From: Plazaster borealis
Lineage: Eukaryota; Echinodermata; Asteroidea; Forcipulatida; Labidiasteridae
Assembly (NCBI GenBank): GCA_021014325.1
Contig: CM037471.1
Coordinates: forward strand, 23,332,818-23,396,817
DNA: 64,000 bases
Direction of reading: 5' to 3'
Part shown: positions 47,001 through 58,700 of the stretch, one piece after another
Layout of the letters: each line of letters starts with the position of its first letter
Position numbering within the stretch: the first letter of the stretch is position 1
Made by a program: the position numbers and the translations under genes
Notes under the pieces: model-generated
What the model saw: only the letters and a program-made list of their open reading frames with translations
Told to the model about the DNA's origin: nothing
Database searches by the model: none

Positions 47001-48422
47001 CGCTTCTCTCTACAAAAAAAAAGAGGCAGCACACATGAGTAGTTTAAAATGATATTTAGTTGGTGGAAGGAAAATACAGCATCTCCCTATCAACATAATG
47101 AACATATTCCAGTCTTTAAAGGCACTGAACACGTTTGGTAATTGTCAAAGACCAGTGTTCTCACTTGGTGTATCCCAACATATGCATAAAATAACAAGCC
47201 TGTGAAAATTTGGGCTCAATTGGTCATCAAAGTTGCAAGAAAATGTTGAAAGAAAAAACACCCTTGTTGTACAAATTTGTGTGCTTTCAGATAGGAATAA
47301 AAGGATTCTTGCAAGAAGTCTTTTATTATTTTAATGAGACCCTTGTTGTACAAATTTGTGTGCTTTCAGATAGGAATAAAAACTTCTTGCAAGAAGTTTC
47401 TATTATTTTAGTGAGAAATTACCTCTTTCTCAAAAACTACGTTACTTCAGAGGGAGTCATTTCTCACAATGTTTTATACTATCAACAGCTCTCCGTTGCT
47501 TGTTACCAAGTAAGTTTTTATGCTAATATTTGTTTTGAGTCATTACCAAACGTGTACGATACCTTTGAGTCACATGAACAAAAAACATAGCAGTAGAGTT
47601 GTTGATTTACCAAAGCATTACTAGTACTACGTAAAGTTGACTGAAAACTAGTGGATGGGAAAAACTTCCTCCTCAAAAAAGAAAAAGACAAAACAGTAAA
47701 TGAGTAATCAAAACATGGGGATCAGGTTGGCTCAAAGTGGTTTCTTTCCCTGCCTTTCACCTCTGTGGACTCCGGTTAGAATCCCACCTCCATGACCTCA
47801 GACTGGAGTCTTGCATAGTGGATTGGGTTTTCAGTCCCTACCTGATTGCGTGGGTTTTCCCCATTTTTGTTGGGGTTTTCCTCCCACATCTAAAACTGAA
47901 CATTTCTTCATCCACTTGTCTCCTATTCATCCTGTTATTGGCACTAATTACGCTGTTGGATGTTTGTGTAAAATGTAATGAAATAAATAAAATAAAATAA
48001 TGAATACAAAATTAATAATGTTCTTACTCGTAGAATAAAAAAGCAAGACAAGTTCTCAAAGAACAAAATCTACCTAGCAAGTAGATATACACATGGTGCT
48101 ACCGCAAACCAAATAAATGCTCCTACTCTAATTCTAAAAACTCACTAATTATTAACTACAAAGAAAAAGAAAAGATTAAGTCGGCAACAAACATTGAACA
48201 TGTTGAACATGACAACGAGTAACATGTTTTCACAGGGTGCAAATGATACTTTAGATCAACATTCACTAATAAGTGTTTTTCTCTTCACGACCCCTTCCGT
48301 ATAAGATGACTAGCTGGGGTCGAAGATCCAAATTTTGTTAAAAACCTACCGAGAAAATCACGTTTATGTTCATTGTTTTCAACTTCAGTTTTGTCGTCTG
48401 CCCTTTTCTGTCTGTCAGACAT
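38037..48422 (-). CDS. TPGS1: TPGS1: tubulin polyglutamylase complex subunit 1 (9 exons, 258 aa)
   Basis: Exons on the minus strand: 48422-48350, 47009-46919, 46298-46168, 44807-44744, 43769-43654, 43288-43150, 41951-41894, 39072-38986, 38054-38037. All junctions are GT/AG and the phases close. Recognised by conserved blocks in order: DFLERSGVGTWMRDAL, FLAQYFSSLG, NVAVAYEVL, GLTGIMYRDLLNLICR, EVIYPRVFHSGVMSAFVL, ILKAGSKLTNDTI and MTKEEFLLTSFNIYLKEVKP. These follow the order and spacing of vertebrate TPGS1 (about 290 aa), with a shorter N-terminus here. Known role: non-catalytic subunit of the TTLL1 polyglutamylase complex, needed for axoneme and neuronal tubulin modification. The last exon encodes only VKPLK plus stop. 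Introns are loaded with MITEs, SINEs and a LINE fragment. Confidence 0.94.
38690..38815. mobile_element. Degraded MITE, GGCTACAGCTACGGC family
   Basis: GGCTACAGCTACGGCTATG and TAGCCATAGCCGTCAATTTG face each other in inverse orientation; a relative with GTGGCTACAGCTACAGC is at about 42985-43105. Both are in TPGS1 introns. Confidence 0.5.
40680..40965. mobile_element. MITE-like element, reverse copy of the 33316 family
   Basis: Reads CGAGGTGACAGCGGGTACCA, AACCGCATCTCTGGCCACAG, and AGGGAATCCTTTCT in the opposite order to 33316-33545. Includes TCATGCATGAATCATTTCTCAG and its complement, a small hairpin. Confidence 0.6.
41268..41461. mobile_element. MITE, GAGCCCAATTTCATAAAGC ends
   Basis: Begins GAGCCCAATTTCATAAAGC and ends GCTTTATGAAATTGGGCCC, a nearly perfect 19-base inverted repeat; interior GCTAAGCAA repeated. 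In TPGS1 intron 7. Confidence 0.85.
42725..42890. repeat. Dispersed repeat related to the 74-base minisatellite unit
   Basis: GCAGGCCTGGAATTACACGG, CCTCTGTTACCCCTGGTC and TTGGCCTTGGTGCCCC match the unit at 19398-20258 as a single copy, followed by TCCCGTAGACTTTAAGC, comparable with the right flank at 20262-20300. Confidence 0.6.
43340..43534. mobile_element. MITE, GGCCCAATTTCATAGAGC ends
   Basis: Begins GGCCCAATTTCATAGAGCTGC and ends GCAGCTCTATGAAACTGGACTC; same family as 41268-41461. In TPGS1 intron 5. Confidence 0.8.
44060..44290 (-). mobile_element. tRNA-derived SINE body, reverse
   Basis: Contains ACGGCTTTACGTCCCATCCG and TAAGTGTCTTGC, the complements of words in the copies at 18100 and 56940, and GGCGCGAACCCCTTCTC. 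Confidence 0.75.
45005..45635 (-). mobile_element. LINE reverse transcriptase fragment
   Basis: On the minus strand two frames carry typical CR1/L2-like sequence: SSIIKSCNFHLVNIGRVQKM and HTLVASRLDYCNSLL (45376-45627), then YKVYHKQAPGYITDMLKL and RHLRLST (45089-45280). The frame shift between them marks a dead copy. In TPGS1 intron 3. Confidence 0.85.
45740..46030 (+). mobile_element. LINE 3' remnant, plus strand
   Basis: Frame reads TSNLRSSSDRSALSIPRSKH, then GDRAFSVTAPRIWNSLPYNI and FKTSLKSHLFTRAY, ending with GGCGCCTTATAAATG and a GATTGATT tail. It is head-to-tail opposed to the minus-strand fragment 100 bases upstream. Confidence 0.85.
47118..47566 (+). mobile_element. MITE, ACACGTTTGG family, with internal duplication
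   Basis: Ends match 28454-28777. An internal segment of about 70 bases beginning ACCCTTGTTGTACAAATTTG occurs twice in tandem (about 47260 and 47340), making this copy longer than the others. In TPGS1 intron 1. Confidence 0.8.
47735..47900 (+). repeat. tRNA-related SINE, ATTGGGTTTTCAGTCC family
   Basis: Has CTCCGGTTAGAATCCCACC (B-box-like) and GGATTGGGTTTTCAGTCCC; a relative is at 51343-51435. Confidence 0.6.
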
Positions 48423-49753
48423 TTTTCTGACATGCTCAGGCCCAATGGAGGGCGCACTTCCAAAGTCCTCTCTACATTTCTCATAACCACCACAAGAGGG
48501 GGTGAGACAAACAATGCCATTCGCGCCGTGTGTGTTGGGTGTGTTGATGAGAAGTTTTTCTCAGTTTTGTGATGAATGAAAAGGTATGTTAAATGTTTTA
48601 TATTAATGTCACAAAAGGAAACCAAATGGCTGTATCTTTTGTGAGGCAGAGCAATGATGCATAAAGTCCTAAAACATTATTGGAAAGCAATGAAAAACAA
48701 AACGACACATCATGAAGCATAGAGCGCAAAATAGAAAACCCACGCAAGTTTAAAACTTGTTGAACTTGCCCGGGCAACTCGCACAAGTTTCAAAAGTGCG
48801 GATTTCTACTTTGCGCTCAACATTGAATTTTTTTTTTTTTGGGGGGGGGGGGGGAAGGGAGTAACATTGCATTATTGCAACTTGTTGAAAGGTTTGTATC
48901 TATTAGTATTATTCATTTTCTACAACTATTTTTAACTTGTTCATCTTTTAGCTTACTGTGTATTTGGCTGGTATTTCAAGACGTAATTTTTTGTAAAATT
49001 GTTTAATTATCGTTGTTTTTAATTTAATTTATGTAGTTTAATCCATTTTTGCTTGTATTCAGCGCCTTGTTGAGGCGGAACCGATCTGCAACTGTTTGCG
49101 CTTTATAAATCTCTCTTTATTATTATATTATTATTATTATGTGCCATTTCATGGTCTAAACAATTCACGACATGCCGGTAAGTTTTCTGGGGCTGGGCCC
49201 GATATTTTTCATCTATCCAAGACCGGTGTGGCCGGAGATTCTGTCCCCCCGGAGATTCTGTCCCCCCATACGGCGAACTGTGTACAAACTACTTTTGATA
49301 GCGCCCTCTTTTGAATCATCCTCCAGCCCACGTTAATTTCCCTGGGACACCGGCATTATACCTACTCCCTAGAGCTATATGATGAGGTTTGTTCCGCTAA
49401 TCATGTCTCCATGAACCAAACCTCATACATGTCATAGTTCTAGCTAGTAGTAGTAGGAGTATAGTAGGCATTACCTACTTAACCAGCCCAGGTTGGACTC
49501 CTCTTGAGTCTGTGCATACAACGTGATGGAGTCCAGTCCAGGGAATAAAGGTCCTGTACATTGTGAAAATGTTTAAACCAAAATATGTTCATAGTGGTGG
49601 AGGAAGCTGAAGCTTCACTATAACTGTCTGTACTGACTCCGTATGTGAAAACTTGCGTGCACGCGGGCCCACATTATTTTGTATCACATTATTTTGTAAC
49701 ACCACCAATTTAACCTCTTTCCACCACGCATGTACCAGTGAACTCGCACCACA
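48423..49753. promoter_or_regulatory. Divergent intergenic region between TPGS1 and the JmjC gene
   Basis: Both start codons point outward across 1331 bases, so both promoters should lie here. It also contains an inverted-repeat element (48723-48822), a G run, a LINE-like 3' end with TTATTATT (about 48990-49140) and the GATTCTGTCCCC repeat (49240-49440). Which bases act as promoter cannot be seen. Confidence 0.45.
48723..48822. mobile_element. Short palindromic element, GAGCGCAAA ends
   Basis: GAGCGCAAAATAGAAA at the left and TTTCTACTTTGCGCTC at the right, with a CCCGGGC centre. A more diverged relative lies at 13867-13955. Confidence 0.7.
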
Positions 49754-52700
49754 ATGATCTCCAAAGCATACACCTTCCGTTGTCTTGACATTCTTCTCAT
49801 CATTTCAATATTTTTCATCGAGTTGACTCAACAGCAAATCCCTCCAAACGTCAACATAGACATCTTTTATGATCCCAACGCAAAGGCACCACTCGGTTCG
49901 CACCGTGAGCCCAGCGTATTTTTAGATGAGTTGGATGTAGTCCCAGGCCCTGTAGAGTTCCACCGGCGCTATGTCAGCCAGTACCAACCAGTCATTTTCC
50001 GGGGGGCTGCTAAACACTCAAGATCTTTTCATCTCTGGACAGAGGAGTATCTGACAAAAACATATGGCAACTTGACAGTGCGGATGGAAGCAAGGTAATT
50101 TTGGCCGTGTCCCAATTGGCAACTACAAATTCGTCAGTGATTTTGGCTAACTTGATAGAGTTTGTAATAATATGATAAATTATTGTACTTTTTGTTTGAT
50201 GTGAAGGCGGCCCAAACTGTTACCAGCCATGGTTCGCGAAATTTGCGGACTGTGACATTGCAAAACGAAAGGGCTAAAGATGCAGCTTATTTTTACATTG
50301 CTAATTTGTCGTTCCCAGGGATGAAGCCGCGGGTGTGGTACCAGTTGGAGTTGGTGGTGTTGGCCGTGATACTGTGGAGAACTTCTTAAAAAATTACCAA
50401 ACCTCGGACTCGTATGTCATTACTGCAATTCCTGCCCCGATGGAACGTGACATTTCCATTCTTCCTTGCTTAACTTGTGGCTCCTTGTCCAGAAGTATTC
50501 AAGTAAGTGTTTAAAGTCGGCATTATCACAAACAAATATCAAAATTGCAACTTTAGCTTTCAAATAAATCCTTCAAAATCTTGTCCCCGGATTTGACTAG
50601 GCTTGATGGATTCAATTAGAAATGCACAGCCCAGTTTTTTGTAATTTCCACTAGACTATGTATGCCCCTAAAAAATAAAAATAAAATGCAAACATTCTTT
50701 AGTCAATGAAAACATTATTTTGCTGTCGAAGAAAAGCATCGATCAGGAGCTGAAAGAAAGTTGACAGAATTTTCCTGATGAAAAAAAAAAAAAAATGAGG
50801 ACCGTAGAGCTGAGCAATTTGTTGTTTCCTGGTTTAAAGGGATCGTATACGTTTGGTAGTTGGAACCCACTGTTTGTTTCAATTCTATATAGTTGTAGAT
50901 ATATATCATCAAACTAACCTGTGAAAATTTCATTTAAAAAGCTGATAGCGTTTTTGAGATATTGCCAAAAATCTGAAGCGGTAATGTCAAAGCAGGAAGA
51001 ATAATCTGCAATTGGGAATACACAATATGAGAAACGTTACTGCCGGGTAACGCTTCTCAGATTCAAATTTGTGGGGATAAAAAGTGATATCCTTTATTTT
51101 ATGACCTGACCAGAAATATTTCATAAAATTTCTTAATCGGATTCCATTTCAGGAGGTCCAGCTGTTTCTCAGTGCAAGAGGCGGCAAGACGTTACTCCAT
51201 CGAGATCCTTATAGCTCTGTGCATTGTGTATTCAATGGTACTAAACAGTGGATTGTCATTGACCCAAAACAGGTTTGTATGATATTGATTTCACTGTGGT
51301 AGTTATCAAAATATAGTATACCTCATACAAACTTTGGTGGTCGGGTTGGCGTCATGGTATCTTTCCTCGCCTTCCAACTCGTGGACCGCGGTTCGAATTC
51401 CGCAGGGGGCACTATGAGGATTGGGTTTTCAGTCCAGTATTTTTTAAATCAACATTTTTAATTTTTTGCTTTTTGTGTTGAATGTATTTATATATTTTGT
51501 TCTTGTTTCAATTTTACTTCGCATTTTGTAATTGTATGGTAGGCTGATAGAATGTGTAATTTCATCCATCTGTTCTAGTATGTAAATTGTCCAATAAGAC
51601 ATTTTGTTTATTATATAATTTTGATTTTATTACCTCTGCCCTTTCTGCCAAAGACTTGACGTTGTTAGTATTTTATCTTTTTAATGTATTTTCATAAAAT
51701 GTGAGGGCCCCAAATAATCAGCTGTGCTGGATGGGTCACCCTCGTTAACCCTTTAGAGTTCATACATAAAGGCCACAAGCGGCTTGTACCGAAATGCCCA
51801 GAGCGGCTGCAAACAGCCGCAATATTTGATAAAATATTTGCTCAAACAAGAGGGTCAAAGAAAAGGTGTGGGACCGAATCAACATTTTCAAATGTTTCCC
51901 ATGTAAACATAGAATTTACAACTCTAGAACAAAACCATGTATTTCTGTTTCTTATTATTTTTAATTTATTATTTTAGTATAACGGAGCCCTAAAACTCTA
52001 AGATTAGCAATTTCTAGGCGCATGGTGATGGTTATACAGAAATGAAGAGTCTCTAAAGGGTTAAAGATGGTTTAAAAAAGTAAATAAATAAATAAAATAA
52101 ATAAATAAAACAATTGGTAATGAGAGAGTTGACTTGCATAGTGTGAGTTTTATTTATGCACTTTTTTTGTCATGGCTTCCTGCAGAAGGCTTCTCTTTAT
52201 ATTTCTGAAAACTCCATGTATGAGTTTGGAGGATACTCAGACATCGATGTGGACAATGTGGACTTGAAGACGTTTCCTAAGATGAGGACTGTGGAGTATG
52301 CTCGGGTCATCCTGGACAAAGGAGACTGCATCTATATGCCAAGCGGTATGCTAATCCCTGACAGAGGAAACAAATAAAGAAGTTATTTGGGCCTTGTCAC
52401 TTATATTTATAATAATATTCATTTTGGAGGCAAATCATCCTTACTCGCAGCTGAGAAGCTGAAAGCTGAATAGTGAAGGACGCAGCTACAACATGTTAGA
52501 GCAGGAGGCATGCAATGGCACTTGTATTTTGCACAGAATACTTGACCATAAATGTTTCTATTTGCCTTGGGAGTACATGAGTACCCGTGAGGGCAGAGAT
52601 GGTTCTTGTGATTGATTTAGTTTGACGCGCTACAACCTTGGCAGCACAGGCTGGAAGGAAGCTGAGATGGTTTAAAAGGAATGAAATAACTGACCCTAGG

Positions 52701-55700
52701 TGTTAAGCATTTACTCTGCAAGTCTTGCATGTATTCAAAACATTTTGGGGGAAGTTTGGTTTCCCTTGTACTTTGCTTTAACGTGTGAAGGAAAAATCAA
52801 ACTCTTTATTGGGTTCTAAGGTTGAACTACATGCAAGACTGGCTCAGTCTATTGGCAGATACCGGCGCTAAAAAATGTCCATTAAACAGGCATTATACGT
52901 CAAATATTATACGTCAAATGTACAAATATTGTACAAATCTTAAGACAAAGCAGCAAGACAGTAGTCTTGCTGCTTTGTCTTAAGATTTGTACAATATTTG
53001 TACAATACTTGTAAATACCCGCGGTTTTCTCATACTTCAGGTTACATGCATCAAGTTCGTTCCAATGGCTATATGAATGCAGCAGTCTCGATCTGGTTCT
53101 CCCACTATTACGAGTTTGACGCTGAGGGATGTGATGACACCCAGCCGGCAGACTACCACCCGGCCAGTGACGTTAACATCCTCTGGAGGTACAGCGGGTT
53201 CGGAGACATTATTAAAAGCTCAATGGATATTTATATGTTCAGGTAATGGATAGAGCTCAAAGTAGATCAAGTTTATCGGAATGAATAAGTCAAAGAATTT
53301 AAATCATGGTAGGACCAATATTCCTGAATGATAAAAGAAGCAGATATGTTGGGCGCAATCTTTGAAAATGGCAATTTTTAAAAAATTGCACGAGCCAATT
53401 TAAAAATGCAGCAAAGATTTCATGACAAGTGGTGAGAATTATGGTTGAACGACAAAGATTGCCTGGTGTTCAAAGTTTGCGCCCGAGCTATCCTGCGCAA
53501 ATTTAAAAATCATCCAAGGAAAAAAATCATGCAAGTTTGCATCGTAACAAAAAAAGGCACACAGCACAAATTTTAAAAGTGGCCATTTTCAAAGATTGCG
53601 CCCAACAGATGCATTAATAGATGGACTTATCATAGGTCTGTGATTCAAAGATTAAGTGTGACAATTGGGACTATTCCTATTCCAATCATGAAGTTTGTCA
53701 TTTTACACCAGTGGGTTGCGGAGTTCTGTAGATTGTAAGCAGTGATTGATTTTTTAGAGGGCAGAAATATTTGTTAGTGTCAAAATCAAAAGGGATTGAG
53801 TGAAGGCTGCTCCTATCTTTTCTCAAGTGTGCCGTGTCTGCATGTACCTGTAGAACATCGGAAAATTGTAACAGAGAAAATTCTTTTGAATGCATAGCAC
53901 CATTTTTAAACCCAATCCCACTGGTTGGTTGTAAGATATTAACAGTGGCTTCTTATATAGCGCTCAAATCCGTCACTCGGTGACGCTAATAGTGCTCCAA
54001 CAATATTACCCCTGGTCACTGGGCCATTTATTTCATACCTTAAACCATCTCAGCTCCCTTGGGAGTATACAGCCTTTGCTGCCGAATATGTAGTGCACCA
54101 AGCTAAATCAATTACAAGAACCATCACTGCCCTCACAGGTACCCATTTACCCGTGGGTGCAGAGAAGCAATTATAAGTTAAGTGTCTTGCTTAAGGACAC
54201 AAGTTTCATGACTGTCATACTATCCAGAAGAAACTATCTGAAATCGGAACATTTCTTCTTTTTGGAGATTGCGTGGAACTGGTTGCCTGTAAATTACCTT
54301 CTGTGATATGGCCCTACAAGCTAAGGCCAGAATTCATGTGTTTGTTTTTTTTGCAGTTGATGTTGGTTTTGTTAACTGGTTCATTTTGCTTCTACAGGAC
54401 AGTTCTGCGAACGCTGGCGGACGGGGACGGCAAAATATGGATTGAGAGCTTTGTAACAAAATTCTTAATTGTGAGTGTAGTACTTTCGATTTTGAAGTAA
54501 TTATTCAATTTTTACCTTTAATTAATAAACACCTCGGAGAGTTTATGCACTCTGGTTGGTCGAAAGCTGGTCACGCGGAGGGTGTAGTAATTTGTGATAC
54601 TGTGAACTTAGTGAATAAATGGCCCTTAACAAGCACATTGTTGTGCAACAGTTCTGTATGCACTGTGTGTGTGGTGCGGGAACTATCAAATCAACTGTTT
54701 TGGTTGGTGACTAGCTCGGTCCATCAACAGCGGCCAGCAAGACCGGGTCACCACACTGTTATTGCTTAATTATAAACCTAATTACACTACACAAAATCCT
54801 CCAAAATCTGTCCCCTGTTTTTGCCTGATTTGACAGGGATAGCTGATCCACTGCCCAACCATCTATGCTCGATCCATAATCAATCTTATCTTATTTATAT
54901 AATGAAATTCTCGCATCAAGGAGAAAGAACAGGTAGTTTTAATTTTGCCCAACACTTCAATACATGATTTTCAAGTGATATACACTCGGTGGTTTCCTTG
55001 GAGTTTTTTTCTCCACAAGACTCTGAAAGTAGTGGGTATACTTTGTAATTGTACATCAGTGTAAGCAAAACTTAAATTTATAAATCTTATTAGAGCTCAA
55101 AGGTTTTGGATTTGCGTTGTGGAGAATTTTGTTGGGAGGCTCATGAGGTAGGAATGCTGAAAAAGACAGCAAGCAATCTCACTTTTCCAGCAATTATTAT
55201 ATAAGCCCAAATGACAAGGCATTTCTGAACAGTTTGCTTTGTTTTCTCCAGGGTGAAAGTTACAAGCTGGAAGTGTATCAACGAATACAGAACTCAGTAA
55301 GTGTTTTATTATTTATTGGGAAAGGAAGAGGGCAAATAATGTCGCTTGGGAAGTCACAGTGTTTCCTTAACAGGAACAAGTCAGATGAAATGTGAAAATC
55401 TAGGGATTTGAGGTTCTAACATAGCGGGAACAGTGAAACTTCCTGTGGGTTTCAGTCGGGAAGTCATAGTGTTTCCCTGACGAGAACGATCAAGAAGATA
55501 TGGAAAACCTAGGGAGTTGGGGTTTTATCACAATGGGAATAGTGAAGTTTCCTTTGGGATTCAGATGGGAAGTCACAGTGTTTCCTCAACAGGAACAATC
55601 AAGATGAAATGGGAAACTTAGGGAGTTTGGGGTTTTATCACAATGGGTATAGTGAGTTTTTCTCAACAGGAACAATCAAGATGAAATGGGAAACCTAGGG

Positions 55701-58700
55701 AGTTTGGTCTTAACACAATGGGAATAGTGAAACTTCCTTTGGGATTCAAATGGGAAGTCACAGTGTTTCCTTTTTAGGAATAATCGAGATGAAATGGGAA
55801 ACCTAGGGAGTTGGGGTTTTATCACAATTGGAATAGTGAAGTTTCCCTTGGGATTCAGATGGGAAGTCACAGTGTTTCCTCAACAGGAACAATCAAGATG
55901 AAATGGGAAACCTAGGGAGTTTGGGGTTTTATCACAATGGGTATAGTGAAGTTTCCTTTTGAATTCAGATGGGAAGTCACAGTGTTTTTCTCAACGGGAA
56001 CAATCAAGATGAAATGGGAAACCTAGGGAGTTTGGTCTTAACACAATGGGAATAGTGAAACTTCCTTTGGGATTCAGTTGGGAAGTCACAGTGTTTCCTT
56101 TTTAGGAATAATCAAGATGAAATGGGAAACCTAGGGAGTTGGGGTTTTATCACAATTGGAATAGTGAAGTTTCCTTTGGGATTCAGATGAGAAGTCACAG
56201 TGTTTTCTCAACAGGAACAATCGAGGTGAAATGGGAAACCTAGGGAGTCTGGTCTTAACACAATGGGAATAGTGAAACTTCCTTCGGGATTCAGTTGGGA
56301 AGTCACAGTGTTTCCTTTTTAGGAATAATCGAGGTGAAATGGGAAACCTAGGGAGTCTGGTCTTAACACAATGGGAATAGTGAAACTTCCTTCGGGATTC
56401 AGTTGGGAAGTCACCGTGTTTCCCTATTAGGAATAATCAAGATGAAATGGGAAACCTAGGGGGTTGGGGTTTTATCACAACGGGAATACTGAAACTTCCT
56501 TTGGGAATCAGTTGGGAAGTCACAGTGTTTCCCTATTAGGAATGATCAAGGTGAAATGGGAAACCTAGGGAGTTGGTGGTTTTAACTTGGTGGAAACAGT
56601 GACACTTCCTTTGGAATTCAGTTGAGAAGTCACAGTGTTTCCATAAAAGGAATGTCATGATGAATGTGCAGGATATTTTTGGGAAGTCGTAGTGTTTCCC
56701 CAATAGCAATGTTCAAGATGAAATGGGAAACTTGCAGCGATTTGGGTTGTAAAAATGGGTTCAGTGAAACTTTTTTTGAGAAGCTGTTGTGAACCTGATG
56801 TGGCCGAGCGGTCAAGCGCACAGGAGTCAAGCTCTGGTGTTTCTAAACAGCAGAGTGTTAGTTCGAGTCCCGGTCTTGACACTTGTGTCCTTAAGCAAGA
56901 CACTTAACCATTATTGTTTCGTCCTTCGGATGGGACGTAAAGTCGTTGGTTCCGTGCGTTGTGTAACGGGCGTAAAAAGAACCCAGTTACACTTATTGCT
57001 AAGAGAAGGGGTTTGCCCCGGTGTTTCTGGCAGTGGCTGCTGAATGCGCCAAAGCACCTTGTAAACCCTTACGAGGCGTTATATAAATGGGTCTCATAAT
57101 TCAAAAACTTTAAAAGCCTGTCTGGAAATAAATGATGATAAGCGCTTTGAGACGCCCGTAGATAAAGCGCAATATAAAAACCAGTTATTATTATTATTAT
57201 TATTATTATTATAGTGAATGGTTTAGATGTAACAAGAACATACCAAGTTATATAATCTTTTTCTTGGCTAGGTTCAGCAAGAAATGGATCCGTCCAACCA
57301 AGGGTACATCACACTGGAGGAGTTGAATAGTTACTCCATTGAGCGACTCAAGGAGATCGTCGGCTCCATTGATTTACTCGAACCTTCTGATACGGATCAG
57401 TTTGAATATTCCTATGTCGACTCCGAGGACATCAAGTGAGTAAACCCTTTTCTGATCCCAACTACTTGTCAATGGAAGTCCAACCAGGAATATGACATTT
57501 TTTATCTTTTAATCTTTAATTTTTTTTCTAGAAACAGTTTTGTTTCTGTTCAAATACAGGACATTTTTGGTAACGTGCACTGAAAAGGAAGAGTTCAAAA
57601 AATCAATGAATTGTTTTTGACATTTAATTGGTTCAGTTTGATAATCAGAGGTGTTTTTTATTTATTTTTAATATCAAGTTACAAACCACAAGAGAAATTG
57701 ACTAGGCAAGTTTTAATTAATTTTGGGTTGAACAAAGACAAATTGACTGGAGTGGGATTTGAACCTCTGACCTCTGGATTAACATGCCGGCGGTCTACCT
57801 ACTGAGCCTATAAGGGAGACTGCCAAAATTAGTGCGAGATAGCTCGGTTGGTAGAGCGCCCGCACTTTAATCCGGAGGTCGCAGGTTCAAATCCTGCTTC
57901 TCCTTAACCAGGAGTTAATAGGTACCTGCGAGGGAAGAGATTATTGATGTGAATGATTTAGCAACCTGTGTGCCCATTTGGCTGTCGGTGCTGCATACTC
58001 CGAAGGAGTTGAGGATATTTCACGAAAGCTTAAAGCCCATTAAACAGGGATAATAATGGAGTAAGATACTTTGATACAATAAGTTTAAAAGTTCTTCATA
58101 AATGCCCATTAGTAGTAGTAGTAGTACTATTAGGAGCTCCCTCTTAAGCCAAATAATTTATTGGTGAAGAAATTCAAAACTAGTATTTCCATCCTTTGGT
58201 CAATTTTCTTCCCCCCCCCCCAGGTCGTTGTATCATATCTTGTTAAGACGAAGTAAAGATGGAACCTTTAAAAGAAGTGATTTTATTCAAAAATATGTGG
58301 AGGATATTGGTGGAACGAGTGCTGTAGGCAATGAGGTAAGTTCACTGTGATCTACTGTCATACAACATCACCAAAGAATCAAAACCTTGCGGATGGGAAC
58401 ATTTTGTAGTGTTCCCTTAAAATTGAAGACACAAAAAAGATTGCATCATGACAAACACAAGAAATCTTTTATAGCTGCTGCAAGTCACTCTCAACAATTT
58501 TGGAACCTCGTGTTCTCAAGAACAGTGCTTGAATGTGGGAAGGAGAAAAAAACCTTAAACGCGCAGTTTACGATTGAAAACATGCGAGGCATAACTCCGG
58601 TTCATACTTCACGGGAAAGCGAATGAAAAGCAAATATTTGTGATTTAAATAATCCAGGGATGATATATTTCAAACTATTATCTGAATTCAGACTTTTCTA

